Source: Planctomycetota bacterium
GTDB taxonomy: Bacteria; Planctomycetota; Phycisphaerae; UBA1845
DNA length: 32,682 bases
Reading direction: 5' to 3'
Assembly (NCBI GenBank): GCA_022562105.1
Contig: JADFPW010000004.1
Span: 1 to 32,682, forward strand
Position 1 is the stretch's first letter. Each line of letters opens with the position of its first letter. Shown here one piece after another: positions 1-9,374 of this stretch. Below the pieces are notes generated by a model. It made no database searches. It saw only the letters and a list, made by a program, of their open reading frames with translations, and was not told the DNA's origin. A program made the translations under genes and the position numbers.

Positions 1-833
1 TGAGTACGTTCTACGGCGAAGACTACGGGTACACGGGCGAGCCGGATCGGATGGCAAGTATCGCCAACTGCTGCTTTAACGACGATGACTCGCAAGATCT
101 GCGACCGACGGCGACGATCGCGTCAACAGGTCAAACCGACGGCGCAACGAAAGATTCTCTGGAGCGTTCACCGTTGTGGTGGGCGGCACGCGACGGGCGG
201 CTTTCGGATGTCCGGACCCTTCTGGATGGCCACCCAGACGTCAATGCTCAGGATGTGGATGGGGAAACGGCGTTGCATTGCGCGGCCCGCTGGGGACATA
301 CATTGGTCGCCGAGATTTTGCTGGACCAGGGTGCGAATCCTGACGCGCAAAACGTCTACGGCATCACGCCCTTGCATCTGGCCGTGCGCGGCGCCCGGCA
401 CGACGTGGTGGCTGCGCTGCTGTCTGATGGAGCGGACGCATCGATACGGGATGAGTTCGGCTGCACGCCGCTCCACGATGCCGCCTCCCGCGGCGATGAG
501 CGGTCCGTCAAGTTGTTACTGGCAGCGGGTACGGATCCTAACGTGCAGGACATTCATGGCAGCACCCCGTTGCACCACGCTGCCCGCAAGGGTCAGCGAG
601 CCGCGGCCTCCTTGCTCGTTGGGCACGGGGCGGCACCGTACTACCGCAATACGTTCGGACGCCTGCCCATTGAAGAAGCCGAGTCGGCCGACGATTCGCG
701 ATTGGCCGAGTTTCTAGCGGCATCTCTGAACGCTCGCGTACGACGATCCGGGCCACGGGAAGGGGATCGTCCCGGCGAGACTATCGAGGGACTGAAGATC
801 GTGCGTCGTTCCAAGCCGGTCGTTCGCAAGTGA
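1..833 (+). CDS. Ankyrin-repeat protein (5' end at or beyond the window edge)
   Basis: Successive ANK repeats (DVNAQDVDGETALHCAARWGHTLVAEILLDQGANPDAQNVYGITPLHLAV...). The frame is open upstream of the ORF-track start at 51 to the window edge (..STFYGEDYGYTGEPDRMASIANCC), so the true start may lie just outside. Confidence 0.85.
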   Translation, partial: STFYGEDYGYTGEPDRMASIANCCFNDDDSQDLRPTATIASTGQTDGATKDSLERSPLWWAARDGRLSDVRTLLDGHPDVNAQDVDGETALHCAARWGHTLVAEILLDQGANPDAQNVYGITPLHLAVRGARHDVVAALLSDGADASIRDEFGCTPLHDAASRGDERSVKLLLAAGTDPNVQDIHGSTPLHHAARKGQRAAASLLVGHGAAPYYRNTFGRLPIEEAESADDSRLAEFLAASLNARVRRSGPREGDRPGETIEGLKIVRRSKPVVRK

Positions 834-840
834 TGGATTC

Positions 841-866
841 TCGACCACCGAAGTGTACGTGGTCGA
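841..866. repeat. Hairpin TCGACCAC-N10-GTGGTCGA
   Basis: Perfect 8-bp inverted repeat (841-848 / 859-866), 7 nt after the ankyrin gene stop. Confidence 0.6.
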
Positions 867-867
867 T

Positions 868-956
868 GGGTGGCACGGTCTGGTACTCCAGGCCGTGGGA
901 GCCCAAAGATAATTGTCAGCGATCTCCACGGCCTGGAGTACCAGACCGTGCCACCC
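868..956. repeat. Long nested palindromic element (BIME/MITE-like), perfect 31-bp arms
   Basis: GGGTGGCACGGTCTGGTACTCCAGGCCGTGG (868-898) is the exact reverse complement of CCACGGCCTGGAGTACCAGACCGTGCCACCC (926-956). Each arm is itself a hairpin (CACGGTCTGG-TACT-CCAGGCCGTG). Confidence 0.9.
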
Positions 957-1006
957 GTCAAAACGGCCACGCGGCGGCCGGTCGGTCAGTCGATGCATCC
1001 GCGTGG

Positions 1007-1594
1007 GTGTGGGGGGCAGCGGCCACCTGGTTCGTTTGGGTATTATTCTTCGCCGCCGGCTGTACGCGTGTCAATCCGATCACGTTCTGGCAGGATCAAC
1101 TGGCCAGCTACATCGAGCACGAGGGGAACGGCGATCCAGCGGTGTTGCGCGATCAGCCGGACCTGCACTCTCCGCGGCGTAATCGACCGTCGCAGATTAC
1201 TTTCGCTGTCTCACCGTCGGATGGGCGCGATGCCCGCGGCGTGCTGGTCGGCGTGCGCAACATCGGCGGCGAGCCGTGGTATTTTTTCATGGTAGGCGTC
1301 ACGCGCAACAGCGGCACTGCGTTCAGCCGCACGGAAGACCTGAGGCTGATCGCGTTTACCCTCGCCGGCCGTAATCTGAAATGGCGAGTAAGCTCCCGCC
1401 AGGAAGCCTCGCTACGACAATACCGATCCGGTCGAATCGACGCCGCCCGAGCCGGCCTGCCGACGCAGATCGGTTTCCCCTCGCCGGTGGACGTCTTTCA
1501 CCTCGTCATTTCCGAACGAGTGGCTACGGTCACCGAGCCACGATCGGGCGCCAGATGGAGGCTGCCCCTACCCAGCGGGGCGGCCCATAGGTAG
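1007..1594 (+). CDS. Putative lipoprotein of unknown function
   Basis: The ORF-track start at 830 runs through the palindrome. An in-frame GTG at 1007 gives VWGAAATWFVWVLFFAAGC, a lipobox-like signal peptide. Start is uncertain. Confidence 0.5.
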   Translation: MWGAAATWFVWVLFFAAGCTRVNPITFWQDQLASYIEHEGNGDPAVLRDQPDLHSPRRNRPSQITFAVSPSDGRDARGVLVGVRNIGGEPWYFFMVGVTRNSGTAFSRTEDLRLIAFTLAGRNLKWRVSSRQEASLRQYRSGRIDAARAGLPTQIGFPSPVDVFHLVISERVATVTEPRSGARWRLPLPSGAAHR

Positions 1595-1617
1595 ACGCGG
1601 ATCGTCGCAGGATCGAT

Positions 1618-2439
1618 CTAGACACACTCCGCGAATCGATGCTCGCTGGCGCGGAACGCCCGATGTCCGCTGGCCAGGAGAAAAGCAGCCAGCACGGTGG
1701 CGCAGAGAAACGGTCCGGGGTCCGGGGCCTGACCGTGGATCAACGTCGAGCGGTAGGCCCCGATGATCGGGGTCATCGGATTGACGTAGGTTAGAACGGT
1801 TCCCCAGGTTCCGCTGGTCGGTAGCGGGTAGATCACGTTGGTCAGGAACATCCATATCTGTAGACCGACGGCCAGGACGTACTTGACGTCGCGGTAGAAC
1901 AGGTGGGCCATGGACAACCACATGGCCAGCCCGGCCATCAACGACAGTTGTACGAACAAAATGATCGGCAACCACAGGATCGAGGATGTGAGCGTGAAGG
2001 TCCACACTCCGGCTTCCAAGGTCAACGAGTAATACACGATCAGCACAATCAACACCGACGAGGCGATGGCGAAGTCGAATAGGGCACTGAGGATTGACGA
2101 CAAGGGAAACACTTCGCGCGGAAAGTAGATCTTGGTGACCAGGCTCCGGTTGGCTACCAGAGAGTTGGCCGCCTGGGTGAGCCCTTGGGCGAACAGCATC
2201 CAAGGCAACAGCCCGAGGTATACAAACAACGGATAGGGCATGCGCGTATTCAGCGACTGGACCACCGGCGCAAAATGGGTGAACACCAGGGTGAAGGTCA
2301 GCATCATGGCGGTGGGAACGAGCAGGGCCCAGGCGACGCCCAGCACGGACTGCTTGTAGCGCACGCGGATTTCTCGCAGGGCCAGATGCCAGAGGACAAA
2401 GCGGCAGGAGGTTAGTCGGCGAATCATGTGTTCATCCAT
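1618..2439 (-). CDS. ABC-2 type polysaccharide export permease (Wzm/TagG-like)
   Basis: Typical sequence LALREIRVRYKQSVLGVAWALLVPTAMMLTFTLVFT...YPLFVYLGLLPWMLFAQGL..NSLVANRSLVTKIYFPREVFPLS, multiple TM segments. Confidence 0.9.
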   Translation of the reverse strand: MDEHMIRRLTSCRFVLWHLALREIRVRYKQSVLGVAWALLVPTAMMLTFTLVFTHFAPVVQSLNTRMPYPLFVYLGLLPWMLFAQGLTQAANSLVANRSLVTKIYFPREVFPLSSILSALFDFAIASSVLIVLIVYYSLTLEAGVWTFTLTSSILWLPIILFVQLSLMAGLAMWLSMAHLFYRDVKYVLAVGLQIWMFLTNVIYPLPTSGTWGTVLTYVNPMTPIIGAYRSTLIHGQAPDPGPFLCATVLAAFLLASGHRAFRASEHRFAECV

Positions 2440-2448
2440 GACAGCCGG

Positions 2449-3654
2449 TCAGGTCACCGACAATTCCGCCCGCTCTGCGCGGCTGGTCGGTGTGGATGGT
2501 GAGGGCGAAAGGACAATCCGATCGAGACGGTCGACGGTGCTACTCCACGACTCGTCGACGACCATTTTCTGAATCTGCCGGCGTTGCTCGACGGTGCCCG
2601 CGACGGAGACGCCGGCCAGCGCATCGGCGAACGACCTGGGATCATCGGCGATGCGCACCGCCGGCCGATAGCGCAGCGCTTCGGGAAGACTGGTGGATAC
2701 GACGGGTAACCCCGCGGCCAGGTACTCGCGCAGCTTGATGGGGTTGATGTGCCGCGTCATTTCGTTTCGTTTGAACGGAAGCAGTCCCGCGGCAAAGGCT
2801 GCGCAGTAGGCGGGCAGATCCGCATAGGGTCGCCGGCCGAGAAAACGCACATTGGGCAGGGCGGCCAATCTCGACAACGGCACGCGACGCTCTCCGATGA
2901 GAACGAACGAGAAGTCCGGTCGGGCAGCGGCCACGTCGGCCAACAGCGCTTCGTCGAACCAATGGTCGAACAGGCCGAAGAAACCGAAGATCGGCGACGC
3001 CATGTCGGCGATGTCAGCCGGTACGGAGCCCACCGAATCCAACGCTCGGCCGAAGTGGGTGATGTCCACCCCGTGGCGCACCAAGTACGTATTCGGATGG
3101 AGCTTTCGTTTGGCCTCGAAGAGTGGTTCCGAGGTCGTCACCACCACGTCGCACCGGTCGATCAGTTCGCGTTCGCTGCGGCGGATGGTCGCTGAATCGA
3201 GGCACTCGAACGCACTGAACTCATCGACGCAATAGTAGACCAGGCGTTCCTCCCCGAACTGCCCGGCCAGGAAGGCGACGTCCGGGGCGAAGGTCCAGAT
3301 TTGCAGCGGCCTGGGGTCGAGTCTTTGGGCACGCTTCAGCACGGCTCGGATCTGGGCGATGACCAGTCGACGATTGACCGCGCTCAGCCAACCTTCGTGT
3401 CGCCCGGGAATGAGCAGCGGCGTCATCTGTGTGAAGCGCTCGCTAACGTGGGTCGCTCCGCGGCAAGCCTGCCTTAGCGTCCGCCATGCGGCGCCGATGT
3501 CGCGTCTGCTCAATACCGGGCGGCGCGTGCCGTGGTAATTGACCCAAACGATGTGGTTATCGCGCTGGACCAGATGTTTCATGATCTGGTGTTTGCAGGT
3601 GGGATCGAAGTCCCATCGGCTGGCGATGCACAGGATACGGCGTCCGTGGATCAT
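2449..3654 (-). CDS. Glycosyltransferase, family 1/4-like
   Basis: C-terminal donor-binding region (FFGLFDHWFDE..., NPIKLREYLAAGLPVVSTSLPEA). Start placed at ATG 3654 (MIHGRRILCIASRWDFD), overlapping the upstream stop, not at 3708. Confidence 0.85.
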   Translation of the reverse strand: MIHGRRILCIASRWDFDPTCKHQIMKHLVQRDNHIVWVNYHGTRRPVLSRRDIGAAWRTLRQACRGATHVSERFTQMTPLLIPGRHEGWLSAVNRRLVIAQIRAVLKRAQRLDPRPLQIWTFAPDVAFLAGQFGEERLVYYCVDEFSAFECLDSATIRRSERELIDRCDVVVTTSEPLFEAKRKLHPNTYLVRHGVDITHFGRALDSVGSVPADIADMASPIFGFFGLFDHWFDEALLADVAAARPDFSFVLIGERRVPLSRLAALPNVRFLGRRPYADLPAYCAAFAAGLLPFKRNEMTRHINPIKLREYLAAGLPVVSTSLPEALRYRPAVRIADDPRSFADALAGVSVAGTVEQRRQIQKMVVDESWSSTVDRLDRIVLSPSPSTPTSRAERAELSVT

Positions 3655-4571
3655 TACTGGGCGGTGTCGTCGGTGGGTCGCTGGCGCAAATAGTCTCGAT
3701 AGTTGCAATCGTCGCTGTACTGGTAGCCGTATCGAGTCATCGTGCGATCATCGCCGACGAGCAGGGCGCCGAGTATGGGGATGTTGTTGACCTGCAGCAG
3801 GCGGACGGCCCGCCGGGCCATGGGCTCCAGGGCTTTGTTGAGACGGACGACCAGAATCACGGCGCTGCACATGTGGCCGATGATGCCGACGTCCGTCACG
3901 GTGGTCACCGGGGGCGTATCGACCAGCGAGTAGTGGAACTGGGCGTGTAACCTGCGGAAGACGTCGGCGGTCTTGCGGCTGGTCAGCAGTTCGGCAGCGC
4001 TTCGTCGATCAGTGTTTCCTGCGGCGATGAAGAAAAGGTTGGGCAGCGGTGTAGGCTGCAGAACCTCCTCGTAGGTGGCTTCACCGCGGAGTAGATCGGC
4101 CAGTCCCGGCGTGTTGCGTAGATTAAGCATCTTGGCCAGCGAGCTGCGGCGGAAGTCGCCGTCCACCACGACGGTCTTGAGGTGCCGAATCTCGGCGAGT
4201 GAAAACGCGAGGTTGACCGTGGAGACGCTCTTGCCCTCCTTGGGGACCGTGCTGGTGATAGCCAATACCCGGTGTTCGTTGCTAGGGTTGAGGCTGATCA
4301 ACCTGGTGCGCAACGTCCGGAACTGCTCGCTGACCGGGCAAGAGCGGTCGTAGTAGGTGACCAGCGAGCCGGTCATCCCCTCCACGATGGGGAGCACCTC
4401 GTCACTGACCTCCAGGCCACCGGCGTCCACCTGACCCACGTCTGTTGGCAGGGTCAGCATGGCCGATACGTCCATGGGATCGGCCAGTCCCGCCGTACGC
4501 GACAGGCGGCCCGGCGAGTGGCTCCGCCGTTCCTGCTCGGCGCGCTTCAGGGCTTCAGCAATTCGTCCCAT
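3654..4571 (-). CDS. Capsular/exopolysaccharide tyrosine autokinase (BY-kinase, CpsD/CapB-like)
   Basis: Walker A STVPKEGKSVSTVNLA, Walker A' TVVVDGDFRRSS, Walker B-like SLVDTPPV, C-terminal Tyr cluster RYGYQYSDDCNYRDY. Confidence 0.9.
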   Translation of the reverse strand: MGRIAEALKRAEQERRSHSPGRLSRTAGLADPMDVSAMLTLPTDVGQVDAGGLEVSDEVLPIVEGMTGSLVTYYDRSCPVSEQFRTLRTRLISLNPSNEHRVLAITSTVPKEGKSVSTVNLAFSLAEIRHLKTVVVDGDFRRSSLAKMLNLRNTPGLADLLRGEATYEEVLQPTPLPNLFFIAAGNTDRRSAAELLTSRKTADVFRRLHAQFHYSLVDTPPVTTVTDVGIIGHMCSAVILVVRLNKALEPMARRAVRLLQVNNIPILGALLVGDDRTMTRYGYQYSDDCNYRDYLRQRPTDDTAQ

Positions 4572-4596
4572 GGTCTGCTCTATCCGGCGGGTCCGC

Positions 4597-6516
4597 TCAT
4601 TGGACTATCGAGTCCACGAACGGCTCCTCCATGCCTTCGATGCGTCCGACTTGCAGGTTGTGGGTGATGAGCGCGAACGACCTCGCGTGGCGATCGTCGG
4701 GTTTCAGTTCCATTACGTGCAGAAATCCTAGAATGCTTTGCGGGAGCTGCTTGAGTTTGAGGTAAGTACCCGGCGACTCCAGGCTCAGGTACGCCAGTGA
4801 GCCGCTCACCACGGTCATGCCAATCAGCGCCGCCCCAGCCGCCGGTGCGAGCAGCATGCGCCTCAGAAATCGACGCCGTCGTTCTGCAGCGGTGACAATT
4901 TCATCGATACACTCCAACAGCGAGATTCCCAGACTCCGGGTGACTTGTTCGACGGTGCGGAATCTGCGGTCGAAGAGTTCGGACAGCACCACGCAGACCG
5001 TGCCGGTCGCAGCTCCGACCAGCAGTGTCATGATCAGGATGGTCTTCGAGGCGGGCGAGGATGGAACCACGCTCACCTCGGCCGCCTTGATGGACGCGAA
5101 TCGGATACCCTTGTCCATCTCCTCCACATTGAGGCGACGGGCCAATTCCTGGGCTTGGCCCTTGTGCTCCTGGTACTCGATCTGAGCATCTTCCAACTGC
5201 TCGGCTCGGGCCATGAATGCCCGACGGTTGAGAAAGATATTGGCATGCATCTCATTGAAACGAGCCAGGCTCTTCTCCGTCGTTTTTATAGATCGCTCGT
5301 TGTCGTCCAAGCGGTCGCCCAAGGCCACCAGTTCCATCTGAGTGCGTAGCCGAGCGGGATCCCACTCGGTCGCTTCGGTTTCGCCGAATCGAGGACCAGC
5401 TTCCACAGGCCGATTCGCCAAGCCGGCCAGCTGATCTGACTGATGTTGCTCCGCCAGTTGATCGGCATAGCGGCTCTGCATTTGGCGAAGCTCAACGATC
5501 TGCGGGTGACGCTCGGTCATGCCTCGCGTAATCTGCAACTCGTTGATTTGTTGCTCGATGGACCTGACCTGTTTCTCGAGGCCCCGCGCCGCGGGACTGA
5601 GCGATGGTATCAGGGTCTCACCGATGAGCGGCAGATTGGGTATCACAGCACCCCCCGATTCAGCGGCCGCCAGGAAGTGCCGCCTCACCTCCGCCTCGGC
5701 TTCGAGCGAGGAATGCTCACGTTCAAGATCCTCCAATCGCGCTTGCAGCAGCGTACGCTGGTAGGTGATGGTGTCCGGATCGGTCGGATCGATGCCGGGG
5801 TTATCGAGCTTGAATTGGGTCAACTCACGATCAAGCTGATTGACACGTTCGCTATGTTCGGCGGCGAGTGTCTCGAAGAACTCCTTGGTGGCCGTCAGGG
5901 TCTCGTGGAGCTTGGCCCGGGCGAACCGAACGTAGGTCTTGCGCATCTCCTCGACCAGTGGAGCTCCCACCGTTGGATCCGGCCCACGGTACTTGAGCTC
6001 AACGGTGTCGGTGTGAACGGAGCGCTCCCACCATTCGACACTCACCAACGAGGCCAACTGCACACCCCGTTCGTTCCGCACCCGGATGCTCTCGGGCGTC
6101 AGATTCCCATCGGAGTCGCGGGGCAGATCCTTGTCCAGCCCCAACATGGTCACAATGGGGCCCATGGCTTCGGGTGTCTTGATGTCGCGTGGCAACGTAC
6201 GACGGAAATACTCGAATGCTCCAGCCCCCTGCCCGTCGGGAAGCCCCCGAAGCACAGGATCATCAATCCGCTCGAAGAGCGCCGATGTCGTATAGGTTCG
6301 AGGAAGGAACTGACTGGCGACGAACGCCGCCGTCGTTGCCAGGCAGAAGGGAACCAGAAACACCCATCGCCGAAGCGACAGTATGCGCAATGCTTCCATG
6401 ACCGTCTCGCGAAGATCGCTCACGTGCGCATGATCGGCGGACGAGACTTGGCCGCCACGTTCTGCCTCGGCCTGGCCGGCCATGGTCGATTGCTGTTGGT
6501 TTTGGTAGTCAGACAC
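4597..6516 (-). CDS. Polysaccharide chain-length determinant (Wzz/GumC-like)
   Basis: N-terminal TM plus long coiled coil, C-terminal TM; lies directly upstream of the BY-kinase in the same orientation. Confidence 0.88.
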   Translation of the reverse strand: MSDYQNQQQSTMAGQAEAERGGQVSSADHAHVSDLRETVMEALRILSLRRWVFLVPFCLATTAAFVASQFLPRTYTTSALFERIDDPVLRGLPDGQGAGAFEYFRRTLPRDIKTPEAMGPIVTMLGLDKDLPRDSDGNLTPESIRVRNERGVQLASLVSVEWWERSVHTDTVELKYRGPDPTVGAPLVEEMRKTYVRFARAKLHETLTATKEFFETLAAEHSERVNQLDRELTQFKLDNPGIDPTDPDTITYQRTLLQARLEDLEREHSSLEAEAEVRRHFLAAAESGGAVIPNLPLIGETLIPSLSPAARGLEKQVRSIEQQINELQITRGMTERHPQIVELRQMQSRYADQLAEQHQSDQLAGLANRPVEAGPRFGETEATEWDPARLRTQMELVALGDRLDDNERSIKTTEKSLARFNEMHANIFLNRRAFMARAEQLEDAQIEYQEHKGQAQELARRLNVEEMDKGIRFASIKAAEVSVVPSSPASKTILIMTLLVGAATGTVCVVLSELFDRRFRTVEQVTRSLGISLLECIDEIVTAAERRRRFLRRMLLAPAAGAALIGMTVVSGSLAYLSLESPGTYLKLKQLPQSILGFLHVMELKPDDRHARSFALITHNLQVGRIEGMEEPFVDSIVQ

Positions 6517-6536
6517 GGTTCTTCGGTTCGGTTGCC

Positions 6537-7331
6537 TTACCTGATGATTGTTGTCGGCGAGGCCGCAGTCGACGAGGTGGTCAGGCCGGCACCGCCGCTA
6601 TATACTTTGGTCGAATAGTCCACCACTGCGGGGAACTGATACGCCCTAATCACGGGAGTGAATGGATTGATCACCTCGCGGATGCGATACCCCAGCCATC
6701 CCATCGGGGTTGGCGGAACGTAGACGATATCGTTCGGCTCCAGGAGGATGTTCAAGCGCTGGTCGCCCCCCTGGACGAGCTTGTCGACGTCCACGTAGAT
6801 CTTGAAGTGTTCGTTGGTCTTCGGATCGGGCCGGATCACCTGAACTTGGCTACGCCACGCCACAAACGTCAAACCGGAACTGGACAACACATCGAGAAGC
6901 GTGTCGCGACCGGTGTAAGGACGTGGGCCTGGTCCGCCCACTTCGCCGAACAGGTAGATCTTCTTGCTGTGGTAGCCGGTCACTCGAACGTGGATTTTGG
7001 GGTCGTCGTAGTAGGGCTTAGCCAGGGTCCGCAGCTTGGCAGCGATTTCCTTGGCGGTCATTCCGACGATCTTGACCTCGCCCAACAAACGTAGCGTGAT
7101 CTTGCCGTTCGGTTGCACGACCTGCCCGCGCCCGTTGATCTCCTGGATACGCGGTGCGCTGATCTGGATCGTGTCCGGTATTCCGATGCGATACTCCATC
7201 GCCGAAACCGCGTGCTTGTTGGCATGTAGAAACTGGTTCAAATCGCCGTGTCGCTGGTGGGCACAGCCCAGGCACAACGCGGGCAGCACAAGCATCGCAC
7301 CCCTGAACCATGTGATCGACGGTGACCTCAC
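6537..7331 (-). CDS. Polysaccharide export outer-membrane lipoprotein (Wza-like, SLBB)
   Basis: YRIGIPDTIQISAPRIQEINGRGQVVQPNGKITLRLLGEVKIVGMTAKEIAAKL; lipobox LCLGC. GTG start at 7331 with GGGAG 7 nt upstream preferred over the ORF-track start at 7433. Confidence 0.88.
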   Translation of the reverse strand: MRSPSITWFRGAMLVLPALCLGCAHQRHGDLNQFLHANKHAVSAMEYRIGIPDTIQISAPRIQEINGRGQVVQPNGKITLRLLGEVKIVGMTAKEIAAKLRTLAKPYYDDPKIHVRVTGYHSKKIYLFGEVGGPGPRPYTGRDTLLDVLSSSGLTFVAWRSQVQVIRPDPKTNEHFKIYVDVDKLVQGGDQRLNILLEPNDIVYVPPTPMGWLGYRIREVINPFTPVIRAYQFPAVVDYSTKVYSGGAGLTTSSTAASPTTIIR

Positions 7332-7627
7332 ACCAACACTCCCGACCTTGCCCTCTGCCGGTCGAATTCCGGTGGTGCTTGCCCGGCGCACGCACCCCAT
7401 CAGCCGCCCCAATCCACGGCAGCGGCACCGCAACCCATTTATCGGGAGCTCCGCTCCGGAACTGAACGAGCGGGCTGAAGACCAAAGGGATTATCGACGC
7501 CTGCCACGCTATCGGACGTTGCCACCGCCGGCCCGACGTGCTGAGGGCAAGGCGGGCGTCATCCGTCGGCTCCCGGGCGTGTATTCAAGAGCCCACAGGC
7601 CGGCTCCGATAAACGAGCAGGATTAGC

Positions 7628-7664
7628 CCTGCACCGTGAGCCGCGGCGGCGCCGGGGGTGCAGG
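7628..7664. repeat. Inverted repeat CCTGCACC-N21-GGTGCAGG in the ATPase leader
   Basis: Perfect 8-bp arms at 7628-7635 and 7657-7664, just upstream of GGAG and the proposed GTG start at 7676. Confidence 0.55.
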
Positions 7665-7675
7665 ATGGAGCTACG

Positions 7676-9247
7676 GTGTACGGCGAGCACTTTCAGCTAC
7701 GTGAGCTTCCCTTCAACAACACGCCCGATCCGCGCTTTTTTTTCCCCACGCCGGATCACGAAGAAGCTCTCGCCTCGTTGATCTACGCCGTCACCCAGTC
7801 CAAGGGATTCGTACTTCTGACGGGCGAGGTGGGAACCGGAAAAACGCTGATTTCCCGCATTCTTATGCGGAAATTCGGCGACCACGTCGCGTTCGCCGCT
7901 ATCAACAACGCCTATCTGACGGCCAACGATCTGTTGGCCGCCGTCTGCCAGGAGTTCAACCTCGATGTGTCTCTCGAGGCCGGCAACCTGAGGCTGGCCC
8001 GGGCACTGGAGGATCATCTGCTGGATCAGTTTTCGCGCGGCCGGCCGGTGGCCCTGATTCTCGACGAGGCGCAGAACCTCTCCGACGAAGCGTTTGAACA
8101 ATTGCGCATGATTGGAAACCTCGAAGCCGACGATGCCAAGTTACTTCAAATCGTCATCCTCGGTCAGCCCGAGCTTCGTGATCGGTTCAGGAGCCCCGAC
8201 CTCAGGCAACTTCGGCAGCGCATTTTTCGCAGCTACCACCTCCCCGCACTGACTCGAGAACTGTGCGAAGCCTACATCGTCCATCGATTGACCAGGGCGG
8301 GACATCCCGACGGCCACGTCTTCGACACCTCAGCCGTGGATGCCATCTTCGAGTTCTCCAGCGGGCTACCTCGGCTGATCAATACCGCCTGCGACAACGC
8401 CCTGCTCAGCGCCTATTCGGCTGATCAAACCGCAATTGATGCCTGCTTTGTCAAGACGGTGATCGACCAAATGCTAGACCTGGAGCAGCACGCTCGAGAG
8501 TTCGAGGCTCGACCACCAGCGCTACTGGTGCCGGAGAATGAGGGCATCCAGGCAGCGCCGACCGTGACCACGCCCGCCCGGGAAACCACCCACGAACACC
8601 GCGTCGCCCGCCAGGTGGCCATGCGATCCGCCGATGTCTCCTCGCCACGCCGCGCGACGTCGAACGATGCGACAGCCACGGGCGACCAAAGCCATCAATT
8701 CGACAGTCACGAGTCGCGTCGTGACGCCGCCACTGAGACCTCAATGCCCAGCGTCATTCCTGAACCCGATATGGGCCGCATCGAACGACTCACCGAACTG
8801 GTCCGAGGGCTGACTCGCGACGCCGAACGGGCCGCCGCCGTCCTGTTGGAATCTTGCGAGCCGACCTACCCGACAGGCGCTAGGTCGCTGCCCGAAACTC
8901 AGCTCGCCCAACCGCACCCGGGTTCCACGTCGCACGACCTCGCCGCTCGGCAGCGAGCAACTCGTTCATCCGGCGCGATGCAGCCAACACCAGCTCTGCA
9001 GTCAGCTTCCTCGGTCAAGAGATTTCGGCGGCCACGGGTGGGTGGGCTGAGGCGGCTGCTGGATGATAGCCGACAAACGCTAACCGCGCTGCACCAGATT
9101 GCGGCCAGCGCCTACACGAACTCCGCCCCGTTGGACCCGGATGATGTGCTCTATCGCGACACGGACTCCCCCGAGTCGGCGGCGGGAAAACTGGCTCACG
9201 CTGCAATGCACGTGGCCAAGGTCGCCGTCACCAGCTCTACCACTTGA
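7676..9247 (+). CDS. ExeA/XrtA-associated type AAA ATPase
   Basis: M(V)YGEHFQLRELPFNNTPDPRFFFPTPDHEEALASLIYAV..GFVLLTGEVGTGKT (Walker A), LILDEAQNLS (Walker B). GTG at 7676 with GGAG 5 nt upstream matches the usual N-terminus. Confidence 0.88.
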   Translation: MYGEHFQLRELPFNNTPDPRFFFPTPDHEEALASLIYAVTQSKGFVLLTGEVGTGKTLISRILMRKFGDHVAFAAINNAYLTANDLLAAVCQEFNLDVSLEAGNLRLARALEDHLLDQFSRGRPVALILDEAQNLSDEAFEQLRMIGNLEADDAKLLQIVILGQPELRDRFRSPDLRQLRQRIFRSYHLPALTRELCEAYIVHRLTRAGHPDGHVFDTSAVDAIFEFSSGLPRLINTACDNALLSAYSADQTAIDACFVKTVIDQMLDLEQHAREFEARPPALLVPENEGIQAAPTVTTPARETTHEHRVARQVAMRSADVSSPRRATSNDATATGDQSHQFDSHESRRDAATETSMPSVIPEPDMGRIERLTELVRGLTRDAERAAAVLLESCEPTYPTGARSLPETQLAQPHPGSTSHDLAARQRATRSSGAMQPTPALQSASSVKRFRRPRVGGLRRLLDDSRQTLTALHQIAASAYTNSAPLDPDDVLYRDTDSPESAAGKLAHAAMHVAKVAVTSSTT

Positions 9248-9269
9248 TACATCGCACAAGCAGAAGTAG

Positions 9270-9284
9270 TCCGCCTTCGGCGGA
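9270..9284. terminator. Hairpin TCCGCC-TTC-GGCGGA between convergent genes
   Basis: Perfect 6-bp stem between stops at 9247 (+) and 9375 (-). No T-tract. Confidence 0.4.
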
Positions 9285-9374
9285 GGGCCTCGACGGCCGT
9301 AGGATCGCGGCCGGTAGCCATGGACGACGCTGTTGGACCTGCAAATCGTCGTGGTCACATTCTTGAACGGACGG

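Noticed and set aside
641-998. Minus-strand ORFs with GGTVWYSRPW / GWHGLVLQAV peptides
   Set aside because: Translations of the 868-956 palindrome.
5443-6618. 391-aa plus-strand ORF
   Set aside because: Antisense to the Wzz/GumC-like gene; no recognisable domain, typical high-GC shadow ORF.
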